Part shown: positions 28,778 through 38,352 of the stretch, piece by piece | Position numbering within the stretch: the stretch's first letter is position 1 | Layout: the number at the start of each line of letters is the position of its first letter | The notes under the pieces: generated by a model | Database searches by the model: none | What the model was told of the DNA's origin: nothing | The model's input: the letters and a program-made list of their open reading frames with translations, nothing else | Assembly (NCBI RefSeq): GCF_016618195.1 | Contig: NZ_CP067099.1 | Coordinates: 2,604,001 to 2,668,000, forward strand | DNA length: 64,000 nucleotides | Direction of reading: 5' to 3' | Origin: Providencia manganoxydans | Lineage (GTDB): Bacteria > Pseudomonadota > Gammaproteobacteria > Enterobacterales > Enterobacteriaceae | Made by a program: the position numbers and the translations under genes

Positions 28778-30769
28778 ATGTCTCATGTTTTACGTTTATC
28801 AGTTATAACAAGCGCCGTTCTTTCTGTTATTGCTACTGCTCAGGCAGAAACACAAACAACATCACCCCATCGCAATGATGTTATGACCGTCTATGCGACA
28901 GGTACTGAACGGGATAGTTTTGATGCACCGATGATGGTGACTGTTATCAAAAATAACTCACCAGAAACCAAAACAGCGAGTACCGCAAATGATATTTTAC
29001 GCAAAATTCCCGGTATTGGTGTTTCAGGAACCAGCCGAGTGAATGGTCAAGAAATTTATATGCGTGGCTTTGACCGCAAGGGGATTTTGACTCTTGTCGA
29101 TAATGTCCGCCAAGGCACCGATACGGGCCATGTTAATGGCACGTTTCTTGACCCTGCGTTAATCAAGCAAGTCGAGATCATTCGCGGTCCTTCCGCCCTA
29201 CTGTATGGTAGTGGTGCAATGGGCGGTGTCATAGCATGGGAAACCGTTGATGCTAAAGACTTACTAGAAGATGGTCAAAATAGCGGTTTTCGTGTCTTCA
29301 GCCAAGCCGCTACCGGTGATCATAGCTTTGGTTTTGGTGGTACTTCATTTGGGCGAACCGAGCAATTAGATGGTCTATTCAGTTTTGTCACTAAGCAATC
29401 AGGGGATGTTCGCTTGAGCAATGGTGATGATATGGATAATAAAGAAACCATTGCCAACATGCTCGCCAAAGGTACATGGCAGGTGAATGATGACCAAAAG
29501 TTATCAGGGCAATTACGTTATTATAACGATAATGCTTATGAGCCGAAAAATCCCCAAGACTTAAACGTGGCAAAAGATAATCTCAAAGTTAATCGCACCA
29601 CACGTCAACGCGATGCTCAAGCAACCTATTACCTCGCGCCAGAATCAAACAATTGGTTAAATCTTAAAGCCACCACCTATTATTCCGATGTCAATATCAC
29701 CGCTAAAGGTAATGGTACACCATATGAAGGGCGTACCCAAAAAACCTATGGTTTGAAACTGGATAATAAAACCCATTTTTATGAGTTACCTTTCGCTGCT
29801 CATAACTTGACTTATGGTGGTGAGACCTATAAGCAAAATCAAACACCGTATGCTGCGACCACTCAGTTCCCTGATGCAGATATCACCTTTGCTTCCGGCT
29901 TCTTACAAGATGAGATTGCATTAAAGGATTTGCCTGTTTCATTTATTATTGGAACCCGTTACGACCATTATAAATCAACGGCAAAAGGCAATGATGACGT
30001 TAAAGAAGGGAAATGGTCATCCAAAGGTGCGGTTAGTATTACGCCTACAGACTGGTCAATGCTGTTTGCTTCCTATTCAGAAGCTTTCCGTGCACCAACC
30101 ATGATGGAAATGTATAACGATGAAATTCATTTTCAAGTCGGTCCATTTGTAAATAGGTGGAAGCCCAATCCAAACTTAAAACCTGAAAAAACTCAAACTG
30201 CCGAGTATGGTTTTGGTTTACGTTTTGATGACCTATTTATGGCTCGCGACAATTTACAATTTAAAACCAGTTATTTTGATACGAAAGCTAAAGATTATAT
30301 CAATACTGAAGTGAGTTTTCTCGAAGGCTACACGACATCCGTTAACGCCAAACAAGCGAAAATTTGGGGTGTCGATGCTTCAATGGACTATAAAAATGAC
30401 TATTTCAACTGGAAACTGGCCTATAACAAAACCACAGGTAAAAATGAATACAATGGACAATCGATAACGTCTATCAAACCTGAATCTGTCACCAGTAACC
30501 TTTCTGTTCCTATTTCTAATAGCGGTTTTTCTGTCGGTTGGTTAGGTGAATTTACCCGCCATACTGACTTTAATGCTGCATCAAAACAACCACGCCAAGC
30601 AGGCTATGCTGTACATGATTTCTATGTTAGCTATCAGGGTGATGGTCAATTAAAAGGCTTGGGTACTAGCGTTGTCTTAGGCAATGCCTTCGACAAGGAA
30701 TATTACTCTTCACAAGGCGTTCCGCAGGATGGACGTAATGCGAAGCTATTTGTCAGCTTCCAATGGTAA
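28778..30769 (+). CDS. hemR: TonB-dependent haem receptor HemR
   Basis: 663-aa outer-membrane receptor closely resembling Yersinia HemR. Signal peptide ends in AQA, then a TonB box (DVMTVYATG), plug (IPGIGVSGTSRVNGQEIYMRG; IIRGPSALLYGSGAMGGVI), and barrel ending VSFQW. The haem-receptor FRAP box (EAFRAPTMMEMYND) and NPNL box (KPNPNLKPE) are intact with the intervening His in EIHF. I choose the ATG at 28778, nine bases after GGAG. The ATG at 28763 overlaps that ribosome site and has none of its own. Confidence 0.95.
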   Translation: MSHVLRLSVITSAVLSVIATAQAETQTTSPHRNDVMTVYATGTERDSFDAPMMVTVIKNNSPETKTASTANDILRKIPGIGVSGTSRVNGQEIYMRGFDRKGILTLVDNVRQGTDTGHVNGTFLDPALIKQVEIIRGPSALLYGSGAMGGVIAWETVDAKDLLEDGQNSGFRVFSQAATGDHSFGFGGTSFGRTEQLDGLFSFVTKQSGDVRLSNGDDMDNKETIANMLAKGTWQVNDDQKLSGQLRYYNDNAYEPKNPQDLNVAKDNLKVNRTTRQRDAQATYYLAPESNNWLNLKATTYYSDVNITAKGNGTPYEGRTQKTYGLKLDNKTHFYELPFAAHNLTYGGETYKQNQTPYAATTQFPDADITFASGFLQDEIALKDLPVSFIIGTRYDHYKSTAKGNDDVKEGKWSSKGAVSITPTDWSMLFASYSEAFRAPTMMEMYNDEIHFQVGPFVNRWKPNPNLKPEKTQTAEYGFGLRFDDLFMARDNLQFKTSYFDTKAKDYINTEVSFLEGYTTSVNAKQAKIWGVDASMDYKNDYFNWKLAYNKTTGKNEYNGQSITSIKPESVTSNLSVPISNSGFSVGWLGEFTRHTDFNAASKQPRQAGYAVHDFYVSYQGDGQLKGLGTSVVLGNAFDKEYYSSQGVPQDGRNAKLFVSFQW

Positions 30770-30794
30770 TTTTAATCAAATAAGGAGATACACA

Positions 30795-31844
30795 GTGAGT
30801 TCAACATTATTCGAGCGTTATCAACAAGCTAAAGCAGAAAATAAAGCAAAATACGCTCGCGATCTAGCGGCTTACCTTAATGTTTCTGAAGGTGAGCTAT
30901 TACATAGCCGTGTCGGTCATGACAAAGCGCAAAGACTCAATGTTGATGCCCCTACCTTGCTAAAGGCTTTAGCTGCCGTTGGTCAAGTCAAAGCCATCAC
31001 ACGTAATGAATACGTGGTACATGAGCAAGTTGGCCGCTACGATAATGCGAAATTCAGCTCACACGCAGGGTTAATTTTAAATCCACGCGCGTTGGATTTA
31101 CGGATGTTCTTCAGCCATTGGGATTCTATTTTTACCTTGACCGAAGAAGCTAAAAACGGTGAACGCCATAGTATCCAGTTTTTTGATAAACAAGGTGATG
31201 CTCTGCATAAAGTCTATACTACAGATGAGACAGACATGGTGGCATGGCAGGCATTGATTGAACAATATGCCTCTAATGACAACCCGCCATTAGTTGTTGA
31301 AGCTGCGGAGCCTTTTTCTCAACAGCCAATCAGCGATGAGCTGAAACAGCAGTTAGAGCAAGAATGGCGCAATATGACCGATGTTCACCAATTCTTTATC
31401 TTACTGAAGAAAAATAATCTGAGCCGCCAGCAAGTGTTCCGTGCCGTCAGTGATGATTTGGCTTGGCAAGTCCCTGTTGATTCATTCAATCAATTGGTTA
31501 ATACCGCGTTTAACGATCAAAATGAAATTATGATTTTTGTTGGTAACCGTGGTTGTGTACAGATTTTCACAGGCCAATTGAAACGTTTGATGCCATATCA
31601 AGCCGAAGGGTCTGAAATTAAATGGCTGAACATTTTCAATCCGGATTTCACCTTACATATGATTGAAAATGGTGTTTCTGAGTGCTGGGTAACACGCAAA
31701 CCCACTCAAGATGGTTTTGTCACCAGCCTTGAGGTGTTTGATAAAGATGGCAATCAAATTGTACAGATGTATGGCCAACGTACCGAAGGAACGCCAGAAC
31801 AAGAACAATGGCGTAATCAAGTTATGGCACTGCAACACATCTAA
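30795..31844 (+). CDS. hemS: Haem-degrading/trafficking protein HemS
   Basis: 349-aa cytoplasmic HemS/ChuS family protein that accepts imported haem and releases its iron. Two tandem HemS-type halves are visible, each with an L..W-rich core (HSRVGHDKAQRL in the first, IMIFVGNRGCVQIFTG and GVSECWVTRKP in the second). The start is the GTG at 30795, with a strong AAGGAGA 5 bases upstream, giving MSSTLFERYQ. A longer frame to 30684 overlaps hemR and is not credible. It lies 25 bp after hemR. Confidence 0.93.
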   Translation: MSSTLFERYQQAKAENKAKYARDLAAYLNVSEGELLHSRVGHDKAQRLNVDAPTLLKALAAVGQVKAITRNEYVVHEQVGRYDNAKFSSHAGLILNPRALDLRMFFSHWDSIFTLTEEAKNGERHSIQFFDKQGDALHKVYTTDETDMVAWQALIEQYASNDNPPLVVEAAEPFSQQPISDELKQQLEQEWRNMTDVHQFFILLKKNNLSRQQVFRAVSDDLAWQVPVDSFNQLVNTAFNDQNEIMIFVGNRGCVQIFTGQLKRLMPYQAEGSEIKWLNIFNPDFTLHMIENGVSECWVTRKPTQDGFVTSLEVFDKDGNQIVQMYGQRTEGTPEQEQWRNQVMALQHI

Positions 31845-31948
31845 TCGTTAGAGACAGTCCCTTTTTAGTTAATCGCCAATTTTCATCTGAATTAACGGCT
31901 GATATCTAAAATGTAAATTAACCTCCGAGAGGTTCTTATCTAATATTA

Positions 31949-31963
31949 AGATAATGAATCTCT
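31949..31963 (+). promoter_or_regulatory. Possible second Fur box upstream of hmuT
   Basis: AGATAATGAATCTCT matches one half of the Fur 7-1-7 motif fully and the other half partly. It lies 57 bp before hmuT in the 176-bp gap after hemS, so hmuTUV may have its own iron-regulated promoter. Confidence 0.4.
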
Positions 31964-32020
31964 CGATACACATTGGATTGAATGATTGGTTTTTAGATCA
32001 ACGGCCTGTAGGTAAATAAC

Positions 32021-32842
32021 ATGAAACAATGGCTTCTAATTGCAATGACACTCATCATCAGTTGCACCGCCCAATCAGCAGAACGAGTCGTAACGCTCGG
32101 GGGAGATGTGACGGAGATAGTCTTTGAACTCAACGCAGGTGACCAAGTGGTTGCTAGGGATAGCACCAGCCTCCACCCTGCTGAAGCAGTTAAACTACCC
32201 GATGTTGGCTATATGCGTATGCTTAATGCCGAAGGTGTATTATCTATGCGCCCAACAGTGATACTCGCGAGTGAGCTTGCCAAACCGTCGATTGCACTAT
32301 CACAGATAGAAAAAAGTGGCGTTAAGATCATCAAAGTCACAGGTAAACCCTCATTAGAAGCTGTTCCTGAAAAAATCACGACCATTGCGAATGCTGTCGG
32401 TAAAGTGGAACAAGGCAAACAACTTACTGAGAAATTTAATCAACAATTAGCCAAAGTGAATACATCACCGATTGATAAGAAAGTACTCTTTATTATGAGC
32501 CACGGTGGTGTACTTCCTCTCGCAGCGGGTCAACAAACTGCCGCTGATAGTCTGATTAAAGCAACCGGCGCTAAAAATGCCATGTCTGGTTTTAATAGCT
32601 ATCGTCCATTATCTCAAGAAGGGGTCATCGCTAGCCAACCCGATCTCATCATTGTCACTCAAGAAGGCATTAAATCTTTAGGTGGTAAAGAGCGAGTATG
32701 GAAATTGCCGGGGGTTGCAATGACACCGGCGGCGAAAAATAAAGCATTAATTGTCGTTGATGATATGGGAATGCTTGGCTTTAGTCTTGGTACACCAGAA
32801 GTGATGCTGCAAATACGCGAGGCATTAGAGAATTCGCAATGA
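32021..32842 (+). CDS. hmuT: Haem ABC transporter, periplasmic binding protein
   Basis: 273-aa cluster A-III binding protein (HemT/HmuT). Signal peptide residues 1-19 (AQSA), mature start AERVVTLGGDVTEIVFEL, the usual opening of the family. It also has VGYMRMLNAEGVLSMRPTV and the Tyr-containing GFNSYRPLSQEG. It carries haem from the receptor to HmuUV. The stop overlaps the hmuU start (ATGA), so translation is coupled. Confidence 0.94.
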   Translation: MKQWLLIAMTLIISCTAQSAERVVTLGGDVTEIVFELNAGDQVVARDSTSLHPAEAVKLPDVGYMRMLNAEGVLSMRPTVILASELAKPSIALSQIEKSGVKIIKVTGKPSLEAVPEKITTIANAVGKVEQGKQLTEKFNQQLAKVNTSPIDKKVLFIMSHGGVLPLAAGQQTAADSLIKATGAKNAMSGFNSYRPLSQEGVIASQPDLIIVTQEGIKSLGGKERVWKLPGVAMTPAAKNKALIVVDDMGMLGFSLGTPEVMLQIREALENSQ

Positions 32843-33840
32843 ATCGGATTAAATACCCACTATTTGTCGTTATTGCCCTACTCTTAGTACTGATCACCAT
32901 TGCAATGGTTTCATCTAATACTGGGGCAATGAATGTCTCATTTAAAACACTGTGGCAACTCCCTACAACCGATCCTGTCTGGCAAATTTGGCTAAATATC
33001 CGTTTACCGCGAATTTTACTGGCTATTTTAGTCGGACTTGCCCTTGCCGTCTCTGGCGCAATTATGCAAGGACTATTCCGTAATCCACTCGCCGATCCCA
33101 GTTTATTAGGTATCAGTAGTGGTGCCGCTCTGTGTGTGGCTGCTTTTATTGTGCTCTCTGTTTCTTTGCCTAGCGTTTTGCTGAACTATGGTCATATCGG
33201 TGCTGCCTTTGTTGGTAGCTTAATTGTCTCGTTAATTATTTTTAGTTTGAACCGTTATTCGAATGGCAATCTTGCTCGATTACTCTTAGCCGGTATCGCT
33301 ATCAACGCCCTGTGCATGTCATTTATCGGTGTACTCAGTTATATCAGTGATGATCAACAATTGCGTACTTTTAGCTTATGGATGATGGGCACACTTGCGA
33401 GCATAGATTGGACTTCACTGACGATCGCAGCCAGTGTCATTTTACCAACCTGCCTTATTTGTTTATGGCAAGGCAAAAAGCTTAACCTGCTACAGCTTGG
33501 TGATGAAGATGCACATTATTTAGGTTTAAATGTTGAGAAAACTAAATTTATTTTACTCTTTTTAAGTGCCTTACTGGTTGGCTGTGCTGTTGCAATGAGT
33601 GGCGTGATTGGCTTTGTTGGCTTAGTAGTTCCTCATTTGATCCGTATGACTTTAGGTCCTGACCATCGCTGGTTAATACCCGGCTCAGCTATTGTTGGTG
33701 CGACATTACTACTGGTTGCAGATACTATCGCGCGTACCGCTGTTAGCCCAGCAGAGATCCCTGTTGGCTTATTGACAGGTTTAATTGGCGGACCTTACTT
33801 TTTGTGGTTAATACTGCGACAGCCAGCAGGGAGGATTTAA
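32839..33840 (+). CDS. hmuU: Haem ABC transporter permease
   Basis: 333-aa FecCD-type inner-membrane permease with about ten membrane segments. Family blocks visible: [40 protein letters not shown] and [12 protein letters not shown]. It overlaps hmuT by 4 bp, and its 3' end carries the ribosome site (GGAGG) for hmuV. Confidence 0.96.
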   Translation: MNRIKYPLFVVIALLLVLITIAMVSSNTGAMNVSFKTLWQLPTTDPVWQIWLNIRLPRILLAILVGLALAVSGAIMQGLFRNPLADPSLLGISSGAALCVAAFIVLSVSLPSVLLNYGHIGAAFVGSLIVSLIIFSLNRYSNGNLARLLLAGIAINALCMSFIGVLSYISDDQQLRTFSLWMMGTLASIDWTSLTIAASVILPTCLICLWQGKKLNLLQLGDEDAHYLGLNVEKTKFILLFLSALLVGCAVAMSGVIGFVGLVVPHLIRMTLGPDHRWLIPGSAIVGATLLLVADTIARTAVSPAEIPVGLLTGLIGGPYFLWLILRQPAGRI

Positions 33841-33842
33841 AA

Positions 33843-34628
33843 ATGAGCAGTAAAGCTCTCCTTGAAGCACGCCATCTTGGCTTTCAAATTGGCGATAAAA
33901 CATTGATTGATGATATCAGTCTATCCATACAACAACATGAAATGGTTGCTATTATCGGCCCAAATGGTGCGGGAAAATCAACATTACTAAAGTTACTAAC
34001 GGGATATTCAGCCCCCACGCAAGGCAAGTGTCTATTAGAAGGCCTAGATCTACGTGACTGGCAACACCGTGCACTCGCGAAAAAACGTGCAGTAATGAAG
34101 CAGCAGAGCAATTTGTCTTTCGCCTTTACCGTTGAAGATGTCGTCGCTATGGGACGTAGCCCACATGGCTCTGAACACAAACAGCAAGCCATTGAGGAAG
34201 TGTTAACACAAACAGATTGCCTTGAACTACGTCAACGTGATTTTCGCCAACTCTCTGGCGGTGAACAACAGCGAGTACAGTTAGCGCGTGTATTGGCTCA
34301 AGTCTGGCAACCAACCCCACAACCCGTATGTTTATTTTTAGATGAGCCGACATCAGCCCTTGACCTCTATCATCAGCAACATAGCTTACGCCTACTACAC
34401 CAGTTAACCCGAGAACGACCCATTGGTGTCTGCTGTGTACTACATGATCTCAACCTCACAGCGTTATACGCTGACCGTATTTATTTGATACATCAAGGTA
34501 AACTTGTTGCTGGCGGTACACCTGAACAGGTATTAACAGAAGAAAACCTCACCCAGTGGTATAAAGCTGACTTAGGTATCATTACCCACCCTGAAACAAC
34601 CACACCACACGTCTACTTGCGCCGCTAA
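33843..34628 (+). CDS. hmuV: Haem ABC transporter ATPase
   Basis: 261-aa ATPase energising HmuU. Walker [10 protein letters not shown], signature [13 protein letters not shown], Walker [13 protein letters not shown], and H-loop VLHDLNL. The start is the ATG at 33843, with GGAGG overlapping the end of hmuU. The open frame extends upstream into hmuU without justification. It is the last gene of the haem locus. Confidence 0.96.
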   Translation: MSSKALLEARHLGFQIGDKTLIDDISLSIQQHEMVAIIGPNGAGKSTLLKLLTGYSAPTQGKCLLEGLDLRDWQHRALAKKRAVMKQQSNLSFAFTVEDVVAMGRSPHGSEHKQQAIEEVLTQTDCLELRQRDFRQLSGGEQQRVQLARVLAQVWQPTPQPVCLFLDEPTSALDLYHQQHSLRLLHQLTRERPIGVCCVLHDLNLTALYADRIYLIHQGKLVAGGTPEQVLTEENLTQWYKADLGIITHPETTTPHVYLRR

Positions 34629-34635
34629 TTTCTTT

Positions 34636-34668
34636 CAGTTTCTTGCAGCGTATTCTGCAAGAAACTGT
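34636..34668 (+). terminator. Hairpin terminator after hmuV
   Basis: CAGTTTCTTGCAG pairs with CTGCAAGAAACTG over a 6-base loop, directly behind hmuV. A 13-bp perfect stem with a short T-poor tail. Confidence 0.7.
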
Positions 34669-35219
34669 GTTCTTCGGATGACAACACATGCTCTGATAAT
34701 GAATTGACTATTTGCGCTAGCATCTTGTTATGAATTAGTTAACACTTTAATTACGATTTTTTACTAATAAAACGAATAACACCAATCATATTATCTTAAA
34801 ATTATAGATAAAAAAGCATTAACATTTGTGATTATCACATCGGTATTTCCTGTCTATTAAAGCCATTCATCGTTTTTTCCATAGAACTTAAAACAAATTA
34901 ATTTCTCAACATTTTACTTGGTTAATAAATTCGAATGCATCATACAAAAAAATTGAACAGGGTATTTTTACACGTAAAAATAAACCTAATAAGAACAGCA
35001 ATAAAATTTATCACATTGATTTAAATAAAAAAATAACATACAATATTGAATGTATAAAACAGTTAGATTGATAAATCCAATCGTATCAATAACCATTCTC
35101 ACTAAAAAAAAGCACGTTATGCCTATCGATATATCGGAAAAATAGGAAGAATAGACACTAATTTCTTTAGTTATTATTAGTTATTAATGAACAATAACCC
35201 ATCGTAGTGGGAGGTAAAT
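34669..35219. other. A+T-rich non-coding stretch upstream of the MarA-like regulator
   Basis: About 550 bp with no gene on either strand. Very A+T-rich with several A runs, consistent with a long regulatory region ahead of the small AraC-type gene. A clear ribosome site (GGGAGG) lies at its end. No repeat or known RNA was recognised. Confidence 0.5.
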
Positions 35220-35591
35220 ATGTCTGAGAGTGTAGTTAACGATATTGTTAAATGGCTTGAAAGTCAGTTACAGCGCAATGAAGGTATCAAAATCGACACT
35301 ATTGCCGATAAGAGTGGTTATTCAAAATGGCATCTACAGCGTGTTTTCAAAGAAATGAAAGGTTGCACGCTTGGCGAATACGTCCGTAAACGTCGTTTAT
35401 TAGAAGCTGCGAAATCTTTACGTGATGGCAACTTACCGATCCTTGATATTGCTCTGCAATACGGCTTTAGCTCACAAGCGACTTTTACACGTATCTTTAA
35501 AAAACATTTTGACATTACACCTGCAAAATTCCGCCAAAACGGTCAAATGCCTGAATGCCAAGAATTTATGTCTTGCAGTTGTAATAATTAA
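35220..35591 (+). CDS. MarA/SoxS/AarP-type small transcriptional activator
   Basis: 123-aa stand-alone AraC DNA-binding domain with two helix-turn-helices: IADKSGYSKWHLQRVFKEMKG (residues ~23-43) and IALQYGFSSQATFTRIFKKHF (~78-98), followed by ITPAKFR. These match MarA, SoxS, Proteus PqrA and Providencia AarP, monomeric activators of efflux, porin and acetyltransferase genes. A good ribosome site precedes it. The tail CQEFMSCSCNN with closely spaced cysteines is unusual. I cannot tell from memory whether it is AarP itself, so no symbol is given. Confidence 0.85.
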   Translation: MSESVVNDIVKWLESQLQRNEGIKIDTIADKSGYSKWHLQRVFKEMKGCTLGEYVRKRRLLEAAKSLRDGNLPILDIALQYGFSSQATFTRIFKKHFDITPAKFRQNGQMPECQEFMSCSCNN

Positions 35592-35649
35592 ACTTATTTC
35601 AGTTCAGTTGTAGAAATATTCGTCATCCCCTTAATACCTTTTATTTCTT

Positions 35650-35791
35650 TATACTCTAAGTAATTCGAGGGGCAGCTAGGTGGCAAGTGAATGGATCGCT
35701 AGGAACACACTTAAGTATGTGACTAGTGTAAAATGAAACTAGTCACCCTACCTAAACAAAAAAAGCTGCAAATTGAAATATGATAAGTATA
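35650..35791. repeat. ERIC-like intergenic repeat, copy 5
   Basis: 142 bp from TATACTCTAAGTAATTCGAG to TTGAAATATGATAAGTATA, with the inner block ACTTAAGTATGTGACTAGTG. The right arm carries a ~15-bp A-rich insertion, making it the longest copy. It lies between the MarA-like gene and lplA. Confidence 0.85.
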
Positions 35792-35805
35792 TTTAAGTCT
35801 ATGTC

Positions 35806-35834
35806 TGAGTCGGTAGCGATACCGGCTCTTTTTT
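35806..35834 (+). terminator. Rho-independent terminator (+ strand)
   Basis: GAGTCGGTA pairs with TACCGGCTC around GCGA and is followed by seven Ts on the + strand, ending at the lplA stop. It would stop transcription arriving from the MarA-like gene and ERIC element. Confidence 0.75.
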
Positions 35835-36850
35835 TAACTTAATTCATGTATCAACCAACCTTCTATATCGACAAGTTGCTCAGCTAATTCAGGCCACATC
35901 GTGTGCATTTTTGCTATGAGCTGACGTACGGTCTCTGTTTGATAAACCTGTCCCGTCAGTTGCTCACTTAACCACTCCAGTGGTGACGGATCCAAACTAT
36001 CCGTGAAAAATTGACAGCGCTTAATTTCCCCTTTTTCAATATCAAAATGGAATTCAATACCACCCCATGGGAAACGTGTATCACTATAATGCGTAAACGC
36101 AGGCGCTTGACCAAAATTCCATTCCCAACTGCTTTGCTTAGCGAAGGTTTCACTAAAATTAGGCAGATCAGGCAGCTTCTCAGGTGAAATATATTCAGGT
36201 GCTACTGACTCACCATAGTACTCAAAAAAGCTAGCGATAATCCCTTCACAGACTTTTTCGTGGCTGATATCGGATACCAGTTCACATAAATTAGCCACAC
36301 GAGAACGCACAGAAGTGATCCCTTTAGCCTGTAGTTTTTTAGGATCTGGGTTAAGGTAATCAGCTAAACGATTTAAATCAGAATTAATCAGTAACGTGCC
36401 ATGATGGAAGCCTCTATCTTTGGTTTCGCGATACGCTGAACCCGATATTTTACGAGGGCCATCAGTGGTATTTAATATGAGATCATTGCGCCCTGAAACT
36501 TCCGCTTGAATGCCAACTTTAGCCAATCCATTAACAATAATATTCGTGGAAATACTTTTATCATATTCAGGTTTACCCGCCATAAAAGTAAAGCAGGTAT
36601 TACCAAGATCTTGAAATACCGCCCCTCCACCGCTACTACGACGAGCTAAACGAACCTTGTCCAATTCCATACGGCGGGTATTGCATTCTTTCCATGGATT
36701 CTGTGCGCGGCCTATAACTACAGTATCTGCATTGCGCCATAAAAACATCACTCGTTGGTCTGCTGCCATTTGGCGAAATATGGTTTCTTCAACAGCTAAA
36801 TTAAACCAAGGGTCAAACGATTCAGAAATAAGTAAACGTAAGCTAGACAT
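35834..36850 (-). CDS. lplA: Lipoate-protein ligase A
   Basis: Activates free lipoate with ATP and attaches it to lipoyl domains of 2-oxoacid dehydrogenases and GcvH. 338 aa, identical in length to E. coli LplA. Signature blocks: [40 protein letters not shown] and [20 protein letters not shown], which includes the lipoyl-AMP lysine. It stands alone between ERIC elements. Confidence 0.98.
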   Translation of the reverse strand: MSSLRLLISESFDPWFNLAVEETIFRQMAADQRVMFLWRNADTVVIGRAQNPWKECNTRRMELDKVRLARRSSGGGAVFQDLGNTCFTFMAGKPEYDKSISTNIIVNGLAKVGIQAEVSGRNDLILNTTDGPRKISGSAYRETKDRGFHHGTLLINSDLNRLADYLNPDPKKLQAKGITSVRSRVANLCELVSDISHEKVCEGIIASFFEYYGESVAPEYISPEKLPDLPNFSETFAKQSSWEWNFGQAPAFTHYSDTRFPWGGIEFHFDIEKGEIKRCQFFTDSLDPSPLEWLSEQLTGQVYQTETVRQLIAKMHTMWPELAEQLVDIEGWLIHELS

Positions 36851-36889
36851 GCTGCTACCTTAGTAATAAAAATTGGCATTAAGATAGCA

Positions 36890-37007
36890 TATACTCATCA
36901 TCCTTCAAGTTGCAGTGCTGTTAACCACGTTCACTCGTACGAGTCACCGATTTATGTAGGCTCCTACACTTGTCGCCTAACTGCAATCTTGAATTATCTA
37001 GAGTATA
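36890..37007. repeat. ERIC-like intergenic repeat, copy 6
   Basis: 118 bp from TATACTCATCATCCTTCAAG to GAATTATCTAGAGTATA, in the opposite orientation to copy 5. The centre has TTTATGTAGGCTCCTACACT, similar to the ERIC1R core. It lies between lplA and nlpC. Confidence 0.88.
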
Positions 37008-37026
37008 AATAAAGAGGAAATGAAGG

Positions 37027-37512
37027 CTAGATACGGCGAGCTTGCCAAAACACCTTTCGCCAATACACATTATCCATCGATGAACGGATCACCCCTTTAC
37101 TGGTTGATGCGTGAATAAATGTATTGTCCGTATCATAAATACCAACATGTAAACCATTCTCACCTGAACCTGTTTTAAAGAAAACTAAATCGCCAGGCAT
37201 CAAATCTGATTTATCAATACGTGTGCCAAGCTGGGTTTGGTCAACCGTAGTACGTGGTAACTGGATAGCAAAGCGATCATTAAAGGTACGATATACAAAG
37301 CCAGAGCAATCAACGCCACTTTGACTCATCCCACCGTAGTTATACGGTGTACCATACCATTGCTCCAACTGGTCTTTTAGCTGAGCAATGGTCATGATTG
37401 GGTCAGATAATTGTGTTTTTAATGGCGGCGGCGGGGTTCTTTTAACTGAAGTGGAACATCCCACCAGCACCAGTGAAAATATTATTGGTAAATATCGCCA
37501 TTTAATTATCAT
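37027..37512 (-). CDS. nlpC: NlpC/P60-family lipoprotein peptidase NlpC
   Basis: 161-aa predicted cell-wall endopeptidase. The signal peptide ends in the lipobox VLVGC, so it is probably lipidated. The NlpC/P60 domain has catalytic Cys in SGVDCSGFVYRTF, His in GLHVGIYD and a further polar residue in FIHAS. Very similar to E. coli NlpC. In E. coli nlpC directly follows btuD, but here the seven-gene arn operon lies between them. Confidence 0.94.
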   Translation of the reverse strand: MIIKWRYLPIIFSLVLVGCSTSVKRTPPPPLKTQLSDPIMTIAQLKDQLEQWYGTPYNYGGMSQSGVDCSGFVYRTFNDRFAIQLPRTTVDQTQLGTRIDKSDLMPGDLVFFKTGSGENGLHVGIYDTDNTFIHASTSKGVIRSSMDNVYWRKVFWQARRI

Positions 37513-37600
37513 ATCGCACCCTGTGGATAAAAAATCAGCACATCAAATTCATCATAGCCGTTAAAATATGAAAAATAAATAATCGCGTCATTAAATTACA

Positions 37601-38008
37601 TTATTTAGTTTTATTGGCTGACCGTTTTGTTGGTCGACTAATTAACCAAACACCGAGAATAATAAATGCGACGCCTCCGGCTTTTAGCCATGTTGCCGGT
37701 TCATTATACCAAGGCAAAATAACAGCCAGCAAATACACAAATATATAGCTCAAGCTAATTAATGGGTAAGCTTTATTCAATGGGATTGATTTCAAAGCCA
37801 ACAACCAACACAGCATAGATAATGCATAACACACTAGACCAATAAACACGATACCTAAACTAACAGCGTTCGCCATTAGCCAATCGAGTTGTAACCAATG
37901 CCATCCAAGGGTGAACGAAGGTAGCCCAACTACACCAGCCTTTAAACTCAGCTGAGCAATTGTCACTAACAGTGCACTGCCTACTACCCAAATATAACCT
38001 TTATTCAT
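37601..38008 (-). CDS. arnF: Ara4N-undecaprenyl-phosphate flippase subunit ArnF
   Basis: 135-aa, four-helix EmrE-like membrane protein. It pairs with ArnE to flip undecaprenyl-phosphate-L-Ara4N to the periplasmic face. Key pattern: [22 protein letters not shown] in the third helix region. It is the last gene of the arn operon and overlaps arnE by 4 bp. Confidence 0.93.
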   Translation of the reverse strand: MNKGYIWVVGSALLVTIAQLSLKAGVVGLPSFTLGWHWLQLDWLMANAVSLGIVFIGLVCYALSMLCWLLALKSIPLNKAYPLISLSYIFVYLLAVILPWYNEPATWLKAGGVAFIILGVWLISRPTKRSANKTK

Positions 38009-38352
38009 CCACTAATACTCATCAGAAAGATACCGATCATAATCGCTACAACACCTAGCCAATGATCTAGCCCTGTTTTTTCATGATAAACAAATTGACC
38101 AATCAAAGTGACTAAAACAAAGTTAATACTGAGCATCGGGTAAGCAATACTTAATGGCATGGTTTCCAAGAGCTTTAACCAAAACAACATGCCCAAACCT
38201 AGCATCAACAACGCCAGCACCAACCAACGAATGGCTGATGCTGTTTTATTTTGCTTATCGCCCTGCCAACAAACGACCGCTTGTTTTTGTGCTATTTGGC
38301 CAATGCAAGTTAATGCACTGACCAATAATAGTAGTAATAATTGTGCAATCAT
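38005..38352 (-). CDS. arnE: Ara4N-undecaprenyl-phosphate flippase subunit ArnE
   Basis: 115-aa small membrane protein with four hydrophobic segments, partner of ArnF. The motif [22 protein letters not shown] corresponds to the paralogous region of ArnF. Overlaps with arnT upstream and arnF downstream (4 bp each) show tight coupling. Confidence 0.93.
   Translation of the reverse strand: MIAQLLLLLLVSALTCIGQIAQKQAVVCWQGDKQNKTASAIRWLVLALLMLGLGMLFWLKLLETMPLSIAYPMLSINFVLVTLIGQFVYHEKTGLDHWLGVVAIMIGIFLMSISG

Noticed and set aside
30684..30794. 37-codon N-terminal extension of HemS
   Set aside because: Overlaps the end of hemR in another frame. A GTG at 30795 with a strong AAGGAGA matches the family start.
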